Shown here: piece after piece, positions 1-6,957 of the stretch | Layout of the letters: each line of letters opens with the position of its first letter | How positions within the stretch are numbered: the first letter of the stretch is position 1 | Assembly: GCA_902462495.1 (NCBI GenBank) | Contig: CABQCC010000072.1 | Location: 1 to 7,436 of the forward strand | Length of the DNA stretch: 7,436 bases | Source of the DNA: an uncultured Eubacterium sp. | Lineage (GTDB): Bacteria; Bacillota; Clostridia; Oscillospirales; Acutalibacteraceae | Direction of reading: 5' to 3' | Made by a program: the position numbers and the translations under genes | The notes under the pieces: generated by a model | The model's database searches: none | Seen by the model: only the letters and a program-made list of their open reading frames with translations | What the model was told of the DNA's origin: nothing

Positions 1-1
1 G

Positions 2-1264
2 GGTGTTGAACTCAAAACAAACATCAAGGACGCTTGGAGAAAGAAGTTTATCCAAGAGAACAAATACAATGTAGGTCTTGATTCAGCAATTTTGATGAAC
101 CCACAGACATGGGTTGCTTCAGGACACTTGGGCGGTTTTTCTGACCCGCTTATGGACTGCTGTGAATGTAAAACCCGTCACAGAGCAGACCAAATCATTG
201 AGGACTTTGACGGCACAAATGTTGCAGGCTGGTCAAACGAAGAACTCAGCAACTACATCAAGGAAAAGAACATTCCTTGTCCAAACTGCGGTGCTCACAA
301 CTTCACCGACATTCGTCAGTTCAACCTTATGTTCAAGACTTTCCAGGGTGTAACAGAGGACAGCAAGGACGAAATTTATCTCCGTCCTGAAACCGCACAA
401 GGTATCTTTGTTAACTTTTCAAACATCCAAAGAACAACAAGAAGAAAAGTTCCTTTCGGTGTTGCTCAAATCGGCAAGTCATTCAGAAACGAAATTACTC
501 CGGGCAAGTTCATCTTCCGTGTTCGTGAATTTGAGCAAATGGAACTTGAATTTTTCTGCAAGCCGGGTACAGACCTTGAGTGGTTTGAATACTGGAGAGG
601 TTTCTGCAGAGATTGGCTCTACTCACTCAACATCAAGCCTGAAAACCTCAGACTTCGTGACCACGACCCTGAAGAACTTTGCTTCTACTCAAAGGCAACA
701 ACCGACTTTGAATACAACTTCCCATTTGGTTGGGGCGAGCTTTGGGGCGTAGCAGACAGAACAGACTACGACCTCACACAGCACATCAAGACTTCGGGCA
801 AGAACCTTGAATACTTTGACGGCACAACAAACGAGAGATACATCCCATATGTTATCGAGCCGTCACTCGGTGTTGAAAGACTCTTCCTTGCAGTTCTTTG
901 CGAAGCATATGACGAAGAAATGCTTGATGAGGAAAAGAACGACAAGAGAATCGTTATGCACTTCCATCCGGCTCTTGCACCGTACAAGTGCGCAGTTCTT
1001 CCTCTTTCAAAGAAGCTCAACGAGCAGGCTGAAGAAGTGTTCCAAAACCTTTCAAAGAAGTTTATGGTTGACTATGATGACGCAGGCTCAATCGGCAAGA
1101 GATACCGCAGACAGGATGAAATCGGTACTCCGTTCTGCATCACATACGACTTTGAGTCCGTTGAGGACGGTTGCGTAACGGTTCGTGACAGAGATACAAT
1201 GGAGCAGGTTAGACTTCCTATTTCAGAACTCGAAGCATTCATCGAAGAAAAAATCGCATTCTGA
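2..1264 (+). CDS. glyS: Glycyl-tRNA synthetase, 5'-truncated by window edge
   Basis: This enzyme charges tRNA-Gly with glycine, using ATP, in the cytoplasm. It is the single-chain alpha2 class II type rather than the two-subunit GlyQ/GlyS type. The frame is open from base 2, giving 420 visible residues; against a usual length near 460, I infer about 40 N-terminal residues lie outside the window. The signature MNPQTWVASGHLGGFSDPL begins at visible residue 32. A cysteine cluster at 53, 54 and 56 (DCCEC) with CPNC at 93-96 could bind zinc. Class II motif 2 (FRNE) is at 161-164 and motif 3 (EPSLGVER) at 286-293. The C-terminal anticodon-binding domain spans about 325-418 and includes DDAGSIGKRYRRQDEIGTPF. 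The TTG/ATG pair at 92-97 is internal to the protein, not its start. The gene ends in TGA, ten bases before a hairpin terminator, and converges on the regulator gene. Identification is firm. Confidence 0.97.
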   Translation, partial: GVELKTNIKDAWRKKFIQENKYNVGLDSAILMNPQTWVASGHLGGFSDPLMDCCECKTRHRADQIIEDFDGTNVAGWSNEELSNYIKEKNIPCPNCGAHNFTDIRQFNLMFKTFQGVTEDSKDEIYLRPETAQGIFVNFSNIQRTTRRKVPFGVAQIGKSFRNEITPGKFIFRVREFEQMELEFFCKPGTDLEWFEYWRGFCRDWLYSLNIKPENLRLRDHDPEELCFYSKATTDFEYNFPFGWGELWGVADRTDYDLTQHIKTSGKNLEYFDGTTNERYIPYVIEPSLGVERLFLAVLCEAYDEEMLDEEKNDKRIVMHFHPALAPYKCAVLPLSKKLNEQAEEVFQNLSKKFMVDYDDAGSIGKRYRRQDEIGTPFCITYDFESVEDGCVTVRDRDTMEQVRLPISELEAFIEEKIAF

Positions 1265-1274
1265 CAAATATAAC

Positions 1275-1315
1275 AAAAAGGCTACTTTGGTATTCACGCC
1301 AAAATAGCCTTTTTT
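1275..1315. terminator. Bidirectional intrinsic terminator between convergent genes
   Basis: An inverted repeat has a left arm at 1275-1290, an 8-base loop (1291-1298) and a right arm at 1299-1315. A-tract and T-tract at the outer ends make it usable in both directions. One position breaks the stem: a C-A mismatch in the rightward (glyS) transcript but a U-G wobble in the leftward transcript. It should end both glyS and the regulator gene, which lie 10 and 8 bases from its edges. Confidence 0.9.
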
Positions 1316-1323
1316 ATGTTTGA

Positions 1324-2475
1324 TTATTTTGTCAACTTCATTCCGTTAGAGAATCTTATTTTCACTTCGGGAGTCCCTTCAACCGATTCGGCAGTTGAAT
1401 CAAAGCCGTCGGTGTCGTTATAAAGATAAGCACATTTCATTCTACATTCTGTGCCGTATTCATCAATAAGTTTTATATAAACAGCGGAAATTTTCACATC
1501 GCTGTCAAAACTTTCGGCATCAACCGAATAAACAGAATCGGATAACTTAATTTTGCATTTTTTGGAATAAACGATTTTTCCGTTCTCATCCTCGGCTTCG
1601 AGATAAGCCTTTGTAATTTTCGGACATTCGGAATTTTCTTCCCAATTAATAGGGTTTTCATTAAAAATTATTCTTTCGTTTGTACCTGTCGAATCGATGT
1701 CATAATATTGGACTTGATTTATAAAGGCATAATACTCGCCTACCCAATCAACACCCATCTCCTCGGCAGTTACATTTGTGCCGTCATCAACCGAAACTCT
1801 CACTGTATTTGCGTGCGAGATTTTAATCGGGATAGTGGCAGAAAACGAGTTACCGCTCAGCTCTGCTTCAACCGTGGTTGTTGGGTCGGTAGATTTCAAT
1901 GCGTCGGTCACAGCAAACTTTACACTCGTGCCTTTGACATAAGTTTTGGGTGCATAAGTAAAAGTTATTTCAACTTCATCAGGATTGTTCTTGTCCACCT
2001 TTGAAAGATAGCAGTCAACATCATTAAGAATACTACTGTCATCATCACTGTCATTTTGATAAATCACCTGCCCCGACGGCAAGCTGTTCACCCTGCTTTG
2101 CAGATTTGTGATTGAATTTGACAAATTGACCGTTGCAACAATCAACGCAACAATAAGCACTGTTGATACTGCACCGAATATGATTGTCGTCTTTTTATTT
2201 TTAGCTTTGTATTCATCAAACGCCTGCTTCAAATTTTCAAGTTCGGCATTGTCGGACACCGAGGTTTTATAATCGGGCGCAGATGTTCCGAGCAGTTCGT
2301 CCATACTGACATCAAAAAGGCTTGCCAAATCAGTTAACTTTTTCAAATCAGGCATAGCCGTACCGTTCTCCCATTTGGAAATAGTCTGACGGGATACATT
2401 CATTTTCTCCGCAAGGTATTCCTGTGAAAAGTCCTTTTGCTTTCTAAACGCTCTCAAGTTTTCATCAAACTTCAT
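1324..2475 (-). CDS. Membrane-anchored XRE/Cro-type HTH regulator with extracytoplasmic domain
   Basis: The predicted protein has 383 residues. Residues 1-63 form an HTH_3 (XRE/Cro) DNA-binding domain: FSQEYLAEKMNVSRQTISKW covers the helix-turn-helix, followed by ENGTAMPDL and a typical C-terminal MDELL. A polar linker leads to one membrane span at about 96-118, preceded by KNKK, so the N-terminus should be cytoplasmic and the C-terminus outside. The remaining 265 residues are rich in beta-prone stretches, begin with an acidic NDSDDDS segment, and match no family I recognise. I infer a one-component transmembrane regulator; its ligand is unknown. The ATG at 2475 is chosen because AAAGGAGGT sits 7 bases upstream. 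A longer frame starting at TTG 2529 would overlap the -35 element. The gene has its own promoter and likely autoregulatory operators. The HTH call is firm; the sensing role is inference. Confidence 0.9.
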   Translation of the reverse strand: MKFDENLRAFRKQKDFSQEYLAEKMNVSRQTISKWENGTAMPDLKKLTDLASLFDVSMDELLGTSAPDYKTSVSDNAELENLKQAFDEYKAKNKKTTIIFGAVSTVLIVALIVATVNLSNSITNLQSRVNSLPSGQVIYQNDSDDDSSILNDVDCYLSKVDKNNPDEVEITFTYAPKTYVKGTSVKFAVTDALKSTDPTTTVEAELSGNSFSATIPIKISHANTVRVSVDDGTNVTAEEMGVDWVGEYYAFINQVQYYDIDSTGTNERIIFNENPINWEENSECPKITKAYLEAEDENGKIVYSKKCKIKLSDSVYSVDAESFDSDVKISAVYIKLIDEYGTECRMKCAYLYNDTDGFDSTAESVEGTPEVKIRFSNGMKLTK

Positions 2476-2482
2476 ATAAGCT

Positions 2483-2491
2483 ACCTCCTTT
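2483..2491 (-). promoter_or_regulatory. Ribosome binding site fixing the start of the HTH regulator
   Basis: On the minus strand this reads AAAGGAGGT, an almost perfect Shine-Dalgarno sequence, ending 7 bases before the ATG at 2475-2473. It decides the start codon: an in-frame TTG 18 codons further upstream has no such site and lies in the promoter. Confidence 0.9.
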
Positions 2492-2500
2492 GTTAACCTA

Positions 2501-2529
2501 ATGATAGCAAAAATCAACCGTTTTGACAA
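2501..2529 (-). promoter_or_regulatory. Sigma-A-type promoter of the HTH regulator gene
   Basis: Read on the minus strand, a -35 element TTGTCA (2529-2524) and a -10 element TATCAT (2506-2501) are separated by exactly 17 bases. Each differs from consensus at one position. Transcription should begin near 2494, leaving a short leader that contains the AAAGGAGGT ribosome binding site. The promoter lies downstream of the terminator of the preceding gene, so the regulator is expected to be an independent unit. An inverted repeat overlaps the -35 and most of the spacer. Confidence 0.8.
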
Positions 2530-2544
2530 TCAAAAAACGGTTGA
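2514..2544. repeat. Perfect 11-bp inverted repeat over the promoter (candidate operator)
   Basis: The left arm TCAACCGTTTT (2514-2524) and right arm AAAACGGTTGA (2534-2544) are exact reverse complements separated by 9 bases. The repeat covers the -35 element and part of the spacer of the HTH regulator's promoter. Protein bound here would block RNA polymerase, so an autorepression operator is the simplest reading. An RNA hairpin is less likely because the repeat starts upstream of the expected transcription start. The arms are seen directly; the role is inference. Confidence 0.75.
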
Positions 2545-2557
2545 ACAATGTAAACTT

Positions 2558-2573
2558 ACGGTTGCAACCAACC
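2558..2573. promoter_or_regulatory. Second palindrome with the same half-site (candidate upstream operator)
   Basis: GGTTGCAACC at 2560-2569 is a perfect 10-bp palindrome. With two bases before it, it repeats the ACGGTTG half-site seen in the promoter-proximal inverted repeat; a further CAACC follows at 2569-2573. It lies about 35 bases upstream of the first repeat's centre, just before the -35 region of the HTH regulator gene. It may be a second binding site for the same regulator. Its role is inferred only from the shared half-site and position. Confidence 0.5.
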
Positions 2574-2582
2574 TATTCAATC

Positions 2583-2613
2583 AAAAAACGCACCTGTTTT
2601 TTACAGATGCGTT
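2583..2613 (-). terminator. Intrinsic terminator of the three-span membrane protein gene
   Basis: On the minus strand, AACGCATCTG (2613-2604) pairs with CAGGTGCGTT (2596-2587) over 10 bp with one G-U wobble. The loop is TAAAAAA, and a run of six T continues to 2583. It begins 13 bases after the stop codon of the membrane protein gene and separates that gene from the HTH regulator. Confidence 0.9.
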
Positions 2614-2626
2614 CCGAGCTATTAAA

Positions 2627-4489
2627 CTATTTTACAACTTCAACATCGGTTGCAGAAACGAATTTGTCGCCGTCCTTGGTGTAGGTAACTTTAACCTTGT
2701 CGCCCTTGTTGATGAGAAGAACATCCATACAATCGGTCACGGTGATGTAATAATACTTACCCTTAACCTGCAAATAGTAAACCGTGTTGCCGTTATTTAC
2801 AGAAGTTTTGATGTCCTTAACCTCGCCTGTTACCGTGAGTTTTTGCTCCTGCGGTTTTTCAGGCGCTGTGCTTGACGAAGCGTCACCGTCAACTATTGTT
2901 GTTGATTCGTTTTCATCAACCTTATAATCGTCTGCGTCTGCATCTTGGTCAACTTTGTTCTTGTCCTTGAGTGCCGAAATATAGTTTTCAACAGCAGCAT
3001 TGAGTGCTTTTGATTGTGACTTTTCTGTGTCAAGAACGCCTGTGCCTACGATTGTTTTGTCATCAAGGTTTACAAGTGCATAGCCCTTGACTGTGTAGCC
3101 GTCACCGAAAAGTGACATAAAGTAGGTCGGCTGACCCTCAATGTCGAGAAGAATCGGGAATGTTGCCTGATAACGATATTGCTGAACCATATCAACAGCA
3201 GAAGCCTGCGCAGAATTCTCCTGTGCACCACCGTTTTTGTAATATCTGAGTTCCTTTGTACGCTGATTGCAAAGAATGAAGCCGAAGTTTGAAGCATCGG
3301 ACTCGGCAGATGTAACGCCTGTGTAAACCCACACATCATCATCCATAGCAATTATACCGCTTCCGTTTGATGTGATGTTTACATCATTTTGGAAAATGAT
3401 GGAGTTCCAGAAACCGTTTGAAAGTTTGCCGTGGTAGTTATACTGCTGAATAACCAGATTTTCGTTATAAACAACATCAATCCAGTTGAGAGAGTCATCT
3501 GTACGGATTTGACCCATACTGTAGTATTCGCTTTCGCCTGTGAGTGCATCGGTCACGATTGCGCCCTTTACATCGGTGCCACCAAAAAGTCCGATTGTCT
3601 TGTCAAGCACAGGAGTAATCCAATACGGATGTGCATTTTCATCAATTTCAAAATTAGGTGCATCAAGCAAAGCGGTCGGATACTGAAATCTCAAATGACG
3701 AATGAGTTTTTCGTTGAACAATTCTGTCGGAGAATATTTGATACCGCTTCCGAATTTTTCAACGCAGTTAACAACAGTTACATTTTGGCTGACAAGGTCG
3801 GTGAGCATATATGCAGGCAAGCCGTCCTTTGTGTTGTTGAACCACTTGAAAACATTGGCATATTCAAGATACGCAACTCTGACCGGATGATTTTTGTAGT
3901 TGATTTGAGTAGAAACATTGGAAACAACATACTGGCTCTTGTATTTTGAAAGAGAACCAAGCTGTTGGTCCGCAAGTACCTTTGATGTGAGAGCGTCAAG
4001 GCGAGGAACATCGGTGTAATTAATATCCTTGAAGTCCTCGGAAAAACTGCTTTCCTTAACATCGACAAGTTCGCTGTAGCTCTTTGCACGGAAAAGTGTG
4101 CAACCTGCAAGCCAGCCGACACCCATCACGATAAGCATCATAACGACCAAAACAATCGGATAAATCGAGCGCTTTTTGCAATATTCTCGGCGTTCAACTT
4201 TCTTATTCGCACCGCAAAGAAAATAGAACGAAGCACAGAAAATCGCAATGAGAGCAAACCAGAATGTATAAAAATCGGTTGATTTGAAATTCATTGCCGG
4301 AATAGTCAAATAATAGAGCACGCCGCCCGCAACAACCGTGATAATGAACGAAATCAAAAATTTAAGTCCTGCCTTTGGAGGCTTAACAACGACCTCAACA
4401 TCACTGCTTGACGGCCACTTGAATTTTGATTTGAAGTTGCCGATTACTTCGTCAGCGTCATAATCCATATTTGGAATTTTATCACTCAT
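2627..4489 (-). CDS. Three-span membrane protein with large external domain, function unknown
   Basis: The 620-residue protein has a cytoplasmic N-terminus of about 40 residues, membrane spans at about 42-64, 72-92 and 110-132, and an external remainder. The basic loop between spans 2 and 3 (KKVERREYCKKR) supports that orientation. The main external part (about 135-505) has aromatic-rich blocks such as HPYWITPVLDKTIGLFGG (287-304) and FPILLDIEGQPTYFMSLFGD (444-463). These resemble a conserved uncharacterised family I recall from other bacteria, but I cannot name a function. An acidic, Ser/Thr/Pro-rich linker (about 510-550) leads to a beta-rich module (551-620, LTVTGEVKDI to the C-terminus) that could be an OB-like fold. 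The start has AAAGGAG 7 bases upstream (4503-4497). The gene has its own promoter and terminator, so it is probably transcribed alone. The coding call is firm; function is unassigned. Confidence 0.92.
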   Translation of the reverse strand: MSDKIPNMDYDADEVIGNFKSKFKWPSSSDVEVVVKPPKAGLKFLISFIITVVAGGVLYYLTIPAMNFKSTDFYTFWFALIAIFCASFYFLCGANKKVERREYCKKRSIYPIVLVVMMLIVMGVGWLAGCTLFRAKSYSELVDVKESSFSEDFKDINYTDVPRLDALTSKVLADQQLGSLSKYKSQYVVSNVSTQINYKNHPVRVAYLEYANVFKWFNNTKDGLPAYMLTDLVSQNVTVVNCVEKFGSGIKYSPTELFNEKLIRHLRFQYPTALLDAPNFEIDENAHPYWITPVLDKTIGLFGGTDVKGAIVTDALTGESEYYSMGQIRTDDSLNWIDVVYNENLVIQQYNYHGKLSNGFWNSIIFQNDVNITSNGSGIIAMDDDVWVYTGVTSAESDASNFGFILCNQRTKELRYYKNGGAQENSAQASAVDMVQQYRYQATFPILLDIEGQPTYFMSLFGDGYTVKGYALVNLDDKTIVGTGVLDTEKSQSKALNAAVENYISALKDKNKVDQDADADDYKVDENESTTIVDGDASSSTAPEKPQEQKLTVTGEVKDIKTSVNNGNTVYYLQVKGKYYYITVTDCMDVLLINKGDKVKVTYTKDGDKFVSATDVEVVK

Positions 4490-4518
4490 AAAAATTCTCC
4501 TTTAAAAATAATATAAAT

Positions 4519-4547
4519 ATTATACTATATAAGCACCGCATAATCAA
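4519..4547 (-). promoter_or_regulatory. Sigma-A-type promoter of the membrane protein gene
   Basis: On the minus strand TTGATT (4547-4542) and a consensus TATAAT (4524-4519) are spaced by exactly 17 bases in an AT-rich stretch. The start would fall near 4512, leaving a leader of about 23 bases with AAAGGAG at 4503-4497 before the ATG. It lies downstream of the pnp terminator, consistent with independent transcription. Confidence 0.8.
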
Positions 4548-4586
4548 GCAAACAATTTTTGAACAAAGCGAAATTCGTTTTTCATC

Positions 4587-4621
4587 AAAAAACAGCTTCC
4601 CCTGCGAACAAGGAAAGCTGT
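4587..4621 (-). terminator. Intrinsic terminator of pnp
   Basis: On the minus strand ACAGCTTTCC (4621-4612) pairs with GGGAAGCTGT (4601-4592) over 10 bp with one U-G wobble. The loop is 10 bases, and a T-tract runs to 4587. It lies 18 bases past the pnp stop codon. It marks the end of the rpsO-pnp unit. Confidence 0.88.
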
Positions 4622-4639
4622 AGTAAACTCGATATTTAA

Positions 4640-6829
4640 TTATCTTCTGTCGCCACGACGATGATTATCTCTTCTTGGCTTGCGAGGAGCTTCTTCAATA
4701 TCATTTTCAGGTGTCATACCCTCAAGTTCAATCAAAGCATCTCTTCTTGAAAGATTGATTCTGCCCTGGTCGTCAATTTCAATGCACTTAACGATGATTG
4801 AATCGCCGACATTTACAACATCCTCAACCTTTTCTGTTCTCTTAACATCAAGGCGAGAAATGTGAACAAGACCTTCCTTGCCCGGAGCAATTTCAACGAA
4901 AGCGCCGAAGCTCATAATTCTTGTTACAACACCGTTGTAGAAAGCACCAACCTCAGGGTCGGTTGCGATAAGTTTAACAACGCCTACTGCGCCCTCGCAC
5001 TTTTCTGCGTCAACGCCTGAAATGAATACTCTGCCGTCTTCTTCAATGTTAATCTTAACTTCGTATTCAGCCTGGATTTCCTGAATAACCTTACCGCCCT
5101 TACCGATTACATCGCCAATCTTGTCAGGGTCGATTTGAAGTGTGTACATCTTTGGAGCGTACTTTGAAAGTTCCTTACGAGGCTCGCTGATAACAGGGAG
5201 CATAATTTCATCAAGGATGTAATTTCTTGCCTTGTGAGTCTTTGCAAAAGCTTCCTTGATGATTTCAGGAGTAAGGCCGTGTACTTTAAGGTCCATCTGA
5301 ATTGCTGTGATACCTTTCTTTGTACCTGCAACCTTGAAGTCCATATCACCATAGAAGTCCTCAAGACCCTGAATGTCAACCATTGTCATAAAGTCGCCGT
5401 AAACGCCCTCATCACCTGTGATAAGACCGCAAGAAATACCTGCTACAGGAGCTTTAATCGGAACACCTGCTGCCATAAGAGCAAGAGTTGAACCGCAGAT
5501 TGAACCCTGTGATGTTGAACCGTTTGAAGAAAGAACTTCGGATACAACACGGATTGCATATGGGAACTCATCAACAGACGGAAGAACAGGAACAAGTGCC
5601 TTTTCTGCAAGAGCACCGTGACCGATTTCTCTTCTGCCGGGACCTCTTGACGGCTTTGTTTCGCCAACTGAATATGATGGGAAATTGTAGTGATGGATAT
5701 ATCTCTTTTCGGTTTGCTCATCAAGACCGTCAAGGATTTGAGCGTCATTCATAGGGCCGAGTGTTGCAACTGAAAGTACCTGTGTTTGACCTCTTGTGAA
5801 CATACCTGAACCGTGAACTCTTGAAAGGAGGTCAACTTCAGCATTAAGAGGACGAATTTCGTCAATACCTCTGCCGTCAACTCTCTTGTGCTCATCTTTG
5901 AGCCAAGCACGAACAACATGCTTTTGAACAAGATACATAATCTCGTCAATCTTGCCCTCGTTGCCCTCAAAGAGTTCGTCAAATTTCTCGTGAACTGCGT
6001 CATAAATAGGAAGAAGAGCCTCATCACGAACATTCTTGTCGTCTGTGTCAAGTGCTTTCTTAACATCCTCAATGCAGAAGTCCTCGATTTGAGCAAGGAT
6101 TTCAGGATCGGGATCTGATGATTCGTAAGCAAACTTTGGCTTGCCGATTTCATCAACAATGCCCTGAATGAACTTAACAATCTTCTTGTTTTCTTCGTGA
6201 CCTGCCATAATAGCATCGAACATTTGGTCATCGCTGATTTCGTTACCGCCTGCTTCAATCATAGCAATAAGATCTGCTGTTGAAGCAACTGTAAGAACAA
6301 GGTCGCTCTTTGCTCTGTCCTCAAGACCAGGGTTGATAACGATTTGACCGTCAACAAGACCGACATTTACGCCTGAAATAGGGCCGTCCCATGGAATATC
6401 CGAAATTGCGATTGCGGCAGATACGCCAATCATAGCTGTGATTTCAGGTGAGCAATCAGGGTCAACAGACATAACTGTTGCAACAACCGAACAGTCGTTT
6501 CTCAAATCCTTTGGGAACAAAGGACGGATAGGACGGTCAATGCAACGAGATGTGAGGATAGCTTTTTCGGAAGCTCTGCCCTCTCTTCTCTGGAATGAGC
6601 CCGGAATACGACCAACCGAATACATTTTTTCTTCGTAATCTACGCTGAGTGGGAAGAAATCAACGCCCTCTCTCGGCTTTGCCGATGCTGTTACATTACA
6701 CAAAACCTCTGTTTCGCCATAACGAGCAAGGATTGATGCGTTTGCAAGGCCTGCCATCTTACCTGTTTCAAGAGTAAGCTTTCTGCCGGCAAGCTCTGTT
6801 TCCCATACTTTAAAATTCTTGAAAAACAT
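4640..6829 (-). CDS. pnp: Polynucleotide phosphorylase
   Basis: PNPase degrades RNA 3' to 5' using phosphate, releasing nucleoside diphosphates; it acts as a cytoplasmic trimer in mRNA decay. The 729 residues match the normal length and domain order: RNase PH-like core 1 (about 10-145, with FFPLSVDYEEKMYSVGRIPG), an all-helical linker (about 240-310), RNase PH-like core 2 (about 315-550), a KH domain with GKGG at 576-579, an S1 domain (about 628-696, GVVTRIMSFGAFVEI), and a basic tail ending in RRGDRR. The catalytic metal-site residues known from E. coli (D486, D492, K494) appear as D491, D497 and K499 in DFYGDMDFK. The start is supported by AGAGAGGT at 6843-6836, 6 bases before the ATG. It lies downstream of rpsO, as in many bacteria, with a structured 179-base gap. 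Nothing suggests loss of activity. Confidence 0.98.
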   Translation of the reverse strand: MFFKNFKVWETELAGRKLTLETGKMAGLANASILARYGETEVLCNVTASAKPREGVDFFPLSVDYEEKMYSVGRIPGSFQRREGRASEKAILTSRCIDRPIRPLFPKDLRNDCSVVATVMSVDPDCSPEITAMIGVSAAIAISDIPWDGPISGVNVGLVDGQIVINPGLEDRAKSDLVLTVASTADLIAMIEAGGNEISDDQMFDAIMAGHEENKKIVKFIQGIVDEIGKPKFAYESSDPDPEILAQIEDFCIEDVKKALDTDDKNVRDEALLPIYDAVHEKFDELFEGNEGKIDEIMYLVQKHVVRAWLKDEHKRVDGRGIDEIRPLNAEVDLLSRVHGSGMFTRGQTQVLSVATLGPMNDAQILDGLDEQTEKRYIHHYNFPSYSVGETKPSRGPGRREIGHGALAEKALVPVLPSVDEFPYAIRVVSEVLSSNGSTSQGSICGSTLALMAAGVPIKAPVAGISCGLITGDEGVYGDFMTMVDIQGLEDFYGDMDFKVAGTKKGITAIQMDLKVHGLTPEIIKEAFAKTHKARNYILDEIMLPVISEPRKELSKYAPKMYTLQIDPDKIGDVIGKGGKVIQEIQAEYEVKINIEEDGRVFISGVDAEKCEGAVGVVKLIATDPEVGAFYNGVVTRIMSFGAFVEIAPGKEGLVHISRLDVKRTEKVEDVVNVGDSIIVKCIEIDDQGRINLSRRDALIELEGMTPENDIEEAPRKPRRDNHRRGDRR

Positions 6830-6857
6830 ACTTTTACCTCTCTAAATTAATATTTTT

Positions 6858-6886
6858 ATTATATATCAAAAGGAGGGCAATAGTAA
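6858..6886 (-). promoter_or_regulatory. Possible weak internal promoter for pnp
   Basis: A consensus -10, TATAAT, is read on the minus strand at 6863-6858, about 29 bases before the pnp start codon. At 17-base spacing the -35 position reads TTACTA (6886-6881), matching consensus at only three of six bases. A TG just upstream could give an extended -10 with the overlapping TATATA. Transcripts starting here would lack the upstream hairpin. AT-rich sequence produces such -10 matches by chance, so this is tentative. Confidence 0.4.
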
Positions 6887-6951
6887 TAAACTCAAGGCAT
6901 AAATCTGTGCAATTACACCCTCAATTTACTACTATTGTTTGCTCCTCCTTT
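6869..6951 (-). repeat. Two-part inverted repeat in the rpsO-pnp gap (candidate pnp leader hairpin)
   Basis: An outer stem pairs AAAGGAGG (6869-6876) with CCTCCTTT (6944-6951), 8 bp without error. After a small asymmetric internal loop, an inner 12-bp stem pairs 6879-6890 with 6925-6936. The only imperfection is A6886 against C6929: a mismatch in a rightward RNA but a U-G wobble in the leftward RNA, the direction in which pnp is transcribed. The apical loop is 34 bases. It lies between the rpsO terminator and the pnp ribosome binding site, so readthrough mRNA would carry it. In E. coli a long pnp leader stem is cut by RNase III and used for PNPase autoregulation; an analogous role here is inference. 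Confidence 0.6.
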
Positions 6952-6957
6952 GGAATC

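Noticed and set aside
92..97. Start of a complete glycyl-tRNA synthetase at TTG 92 or ATG 95.
   Set aside because: The frame is open to the window edge and the upstream residues (for example NIKDAWRKKFIQENKYNVGL) read as the normal protein, so the gene is truncated by the window.
2476..2529. An 18-residue N-terminal extension of the HTH regulator starting at TTG 2529.
   Set aside because: The TTG is part of the -35 element, the frame runs through the promoter and ribosome binding site, and the ATG at 2475 is ideally placed after AAAGGAGGT and starts a standard HTH domain.
3431..3949. A 172-codon open frame on the plus strand opposite the membrane protein gene.
   Set aside because: It lies entirely antisense to a well-supported gene, has no ribosome binding site that I can see, and its composition looks like a shadow of the opposite strand.
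4556..4583. A short near-palindrome (CGAAATTCG) downstream of the pnp terminator, considered as an operator.
   Set aside because: The arms are only four bases and AT-rich; such matches are expected by chance.
5450..5510. An alanine (LMAAGVPI, residues 451-458) where E. coli PNPase has aspartate (LMDAGVPI), considered as an active-site loss.
   Set aside because: The metal-site residues D491, D497 and K499 are all present, and as I recall this substitution is common among Firmicutes PNPases.
5749..6258. A 169-codon minus-strand frame inside pnp.
   Set aside because: It is an out-of-frame overlap within a fully intact PNPase gene and has no recognisable domain.
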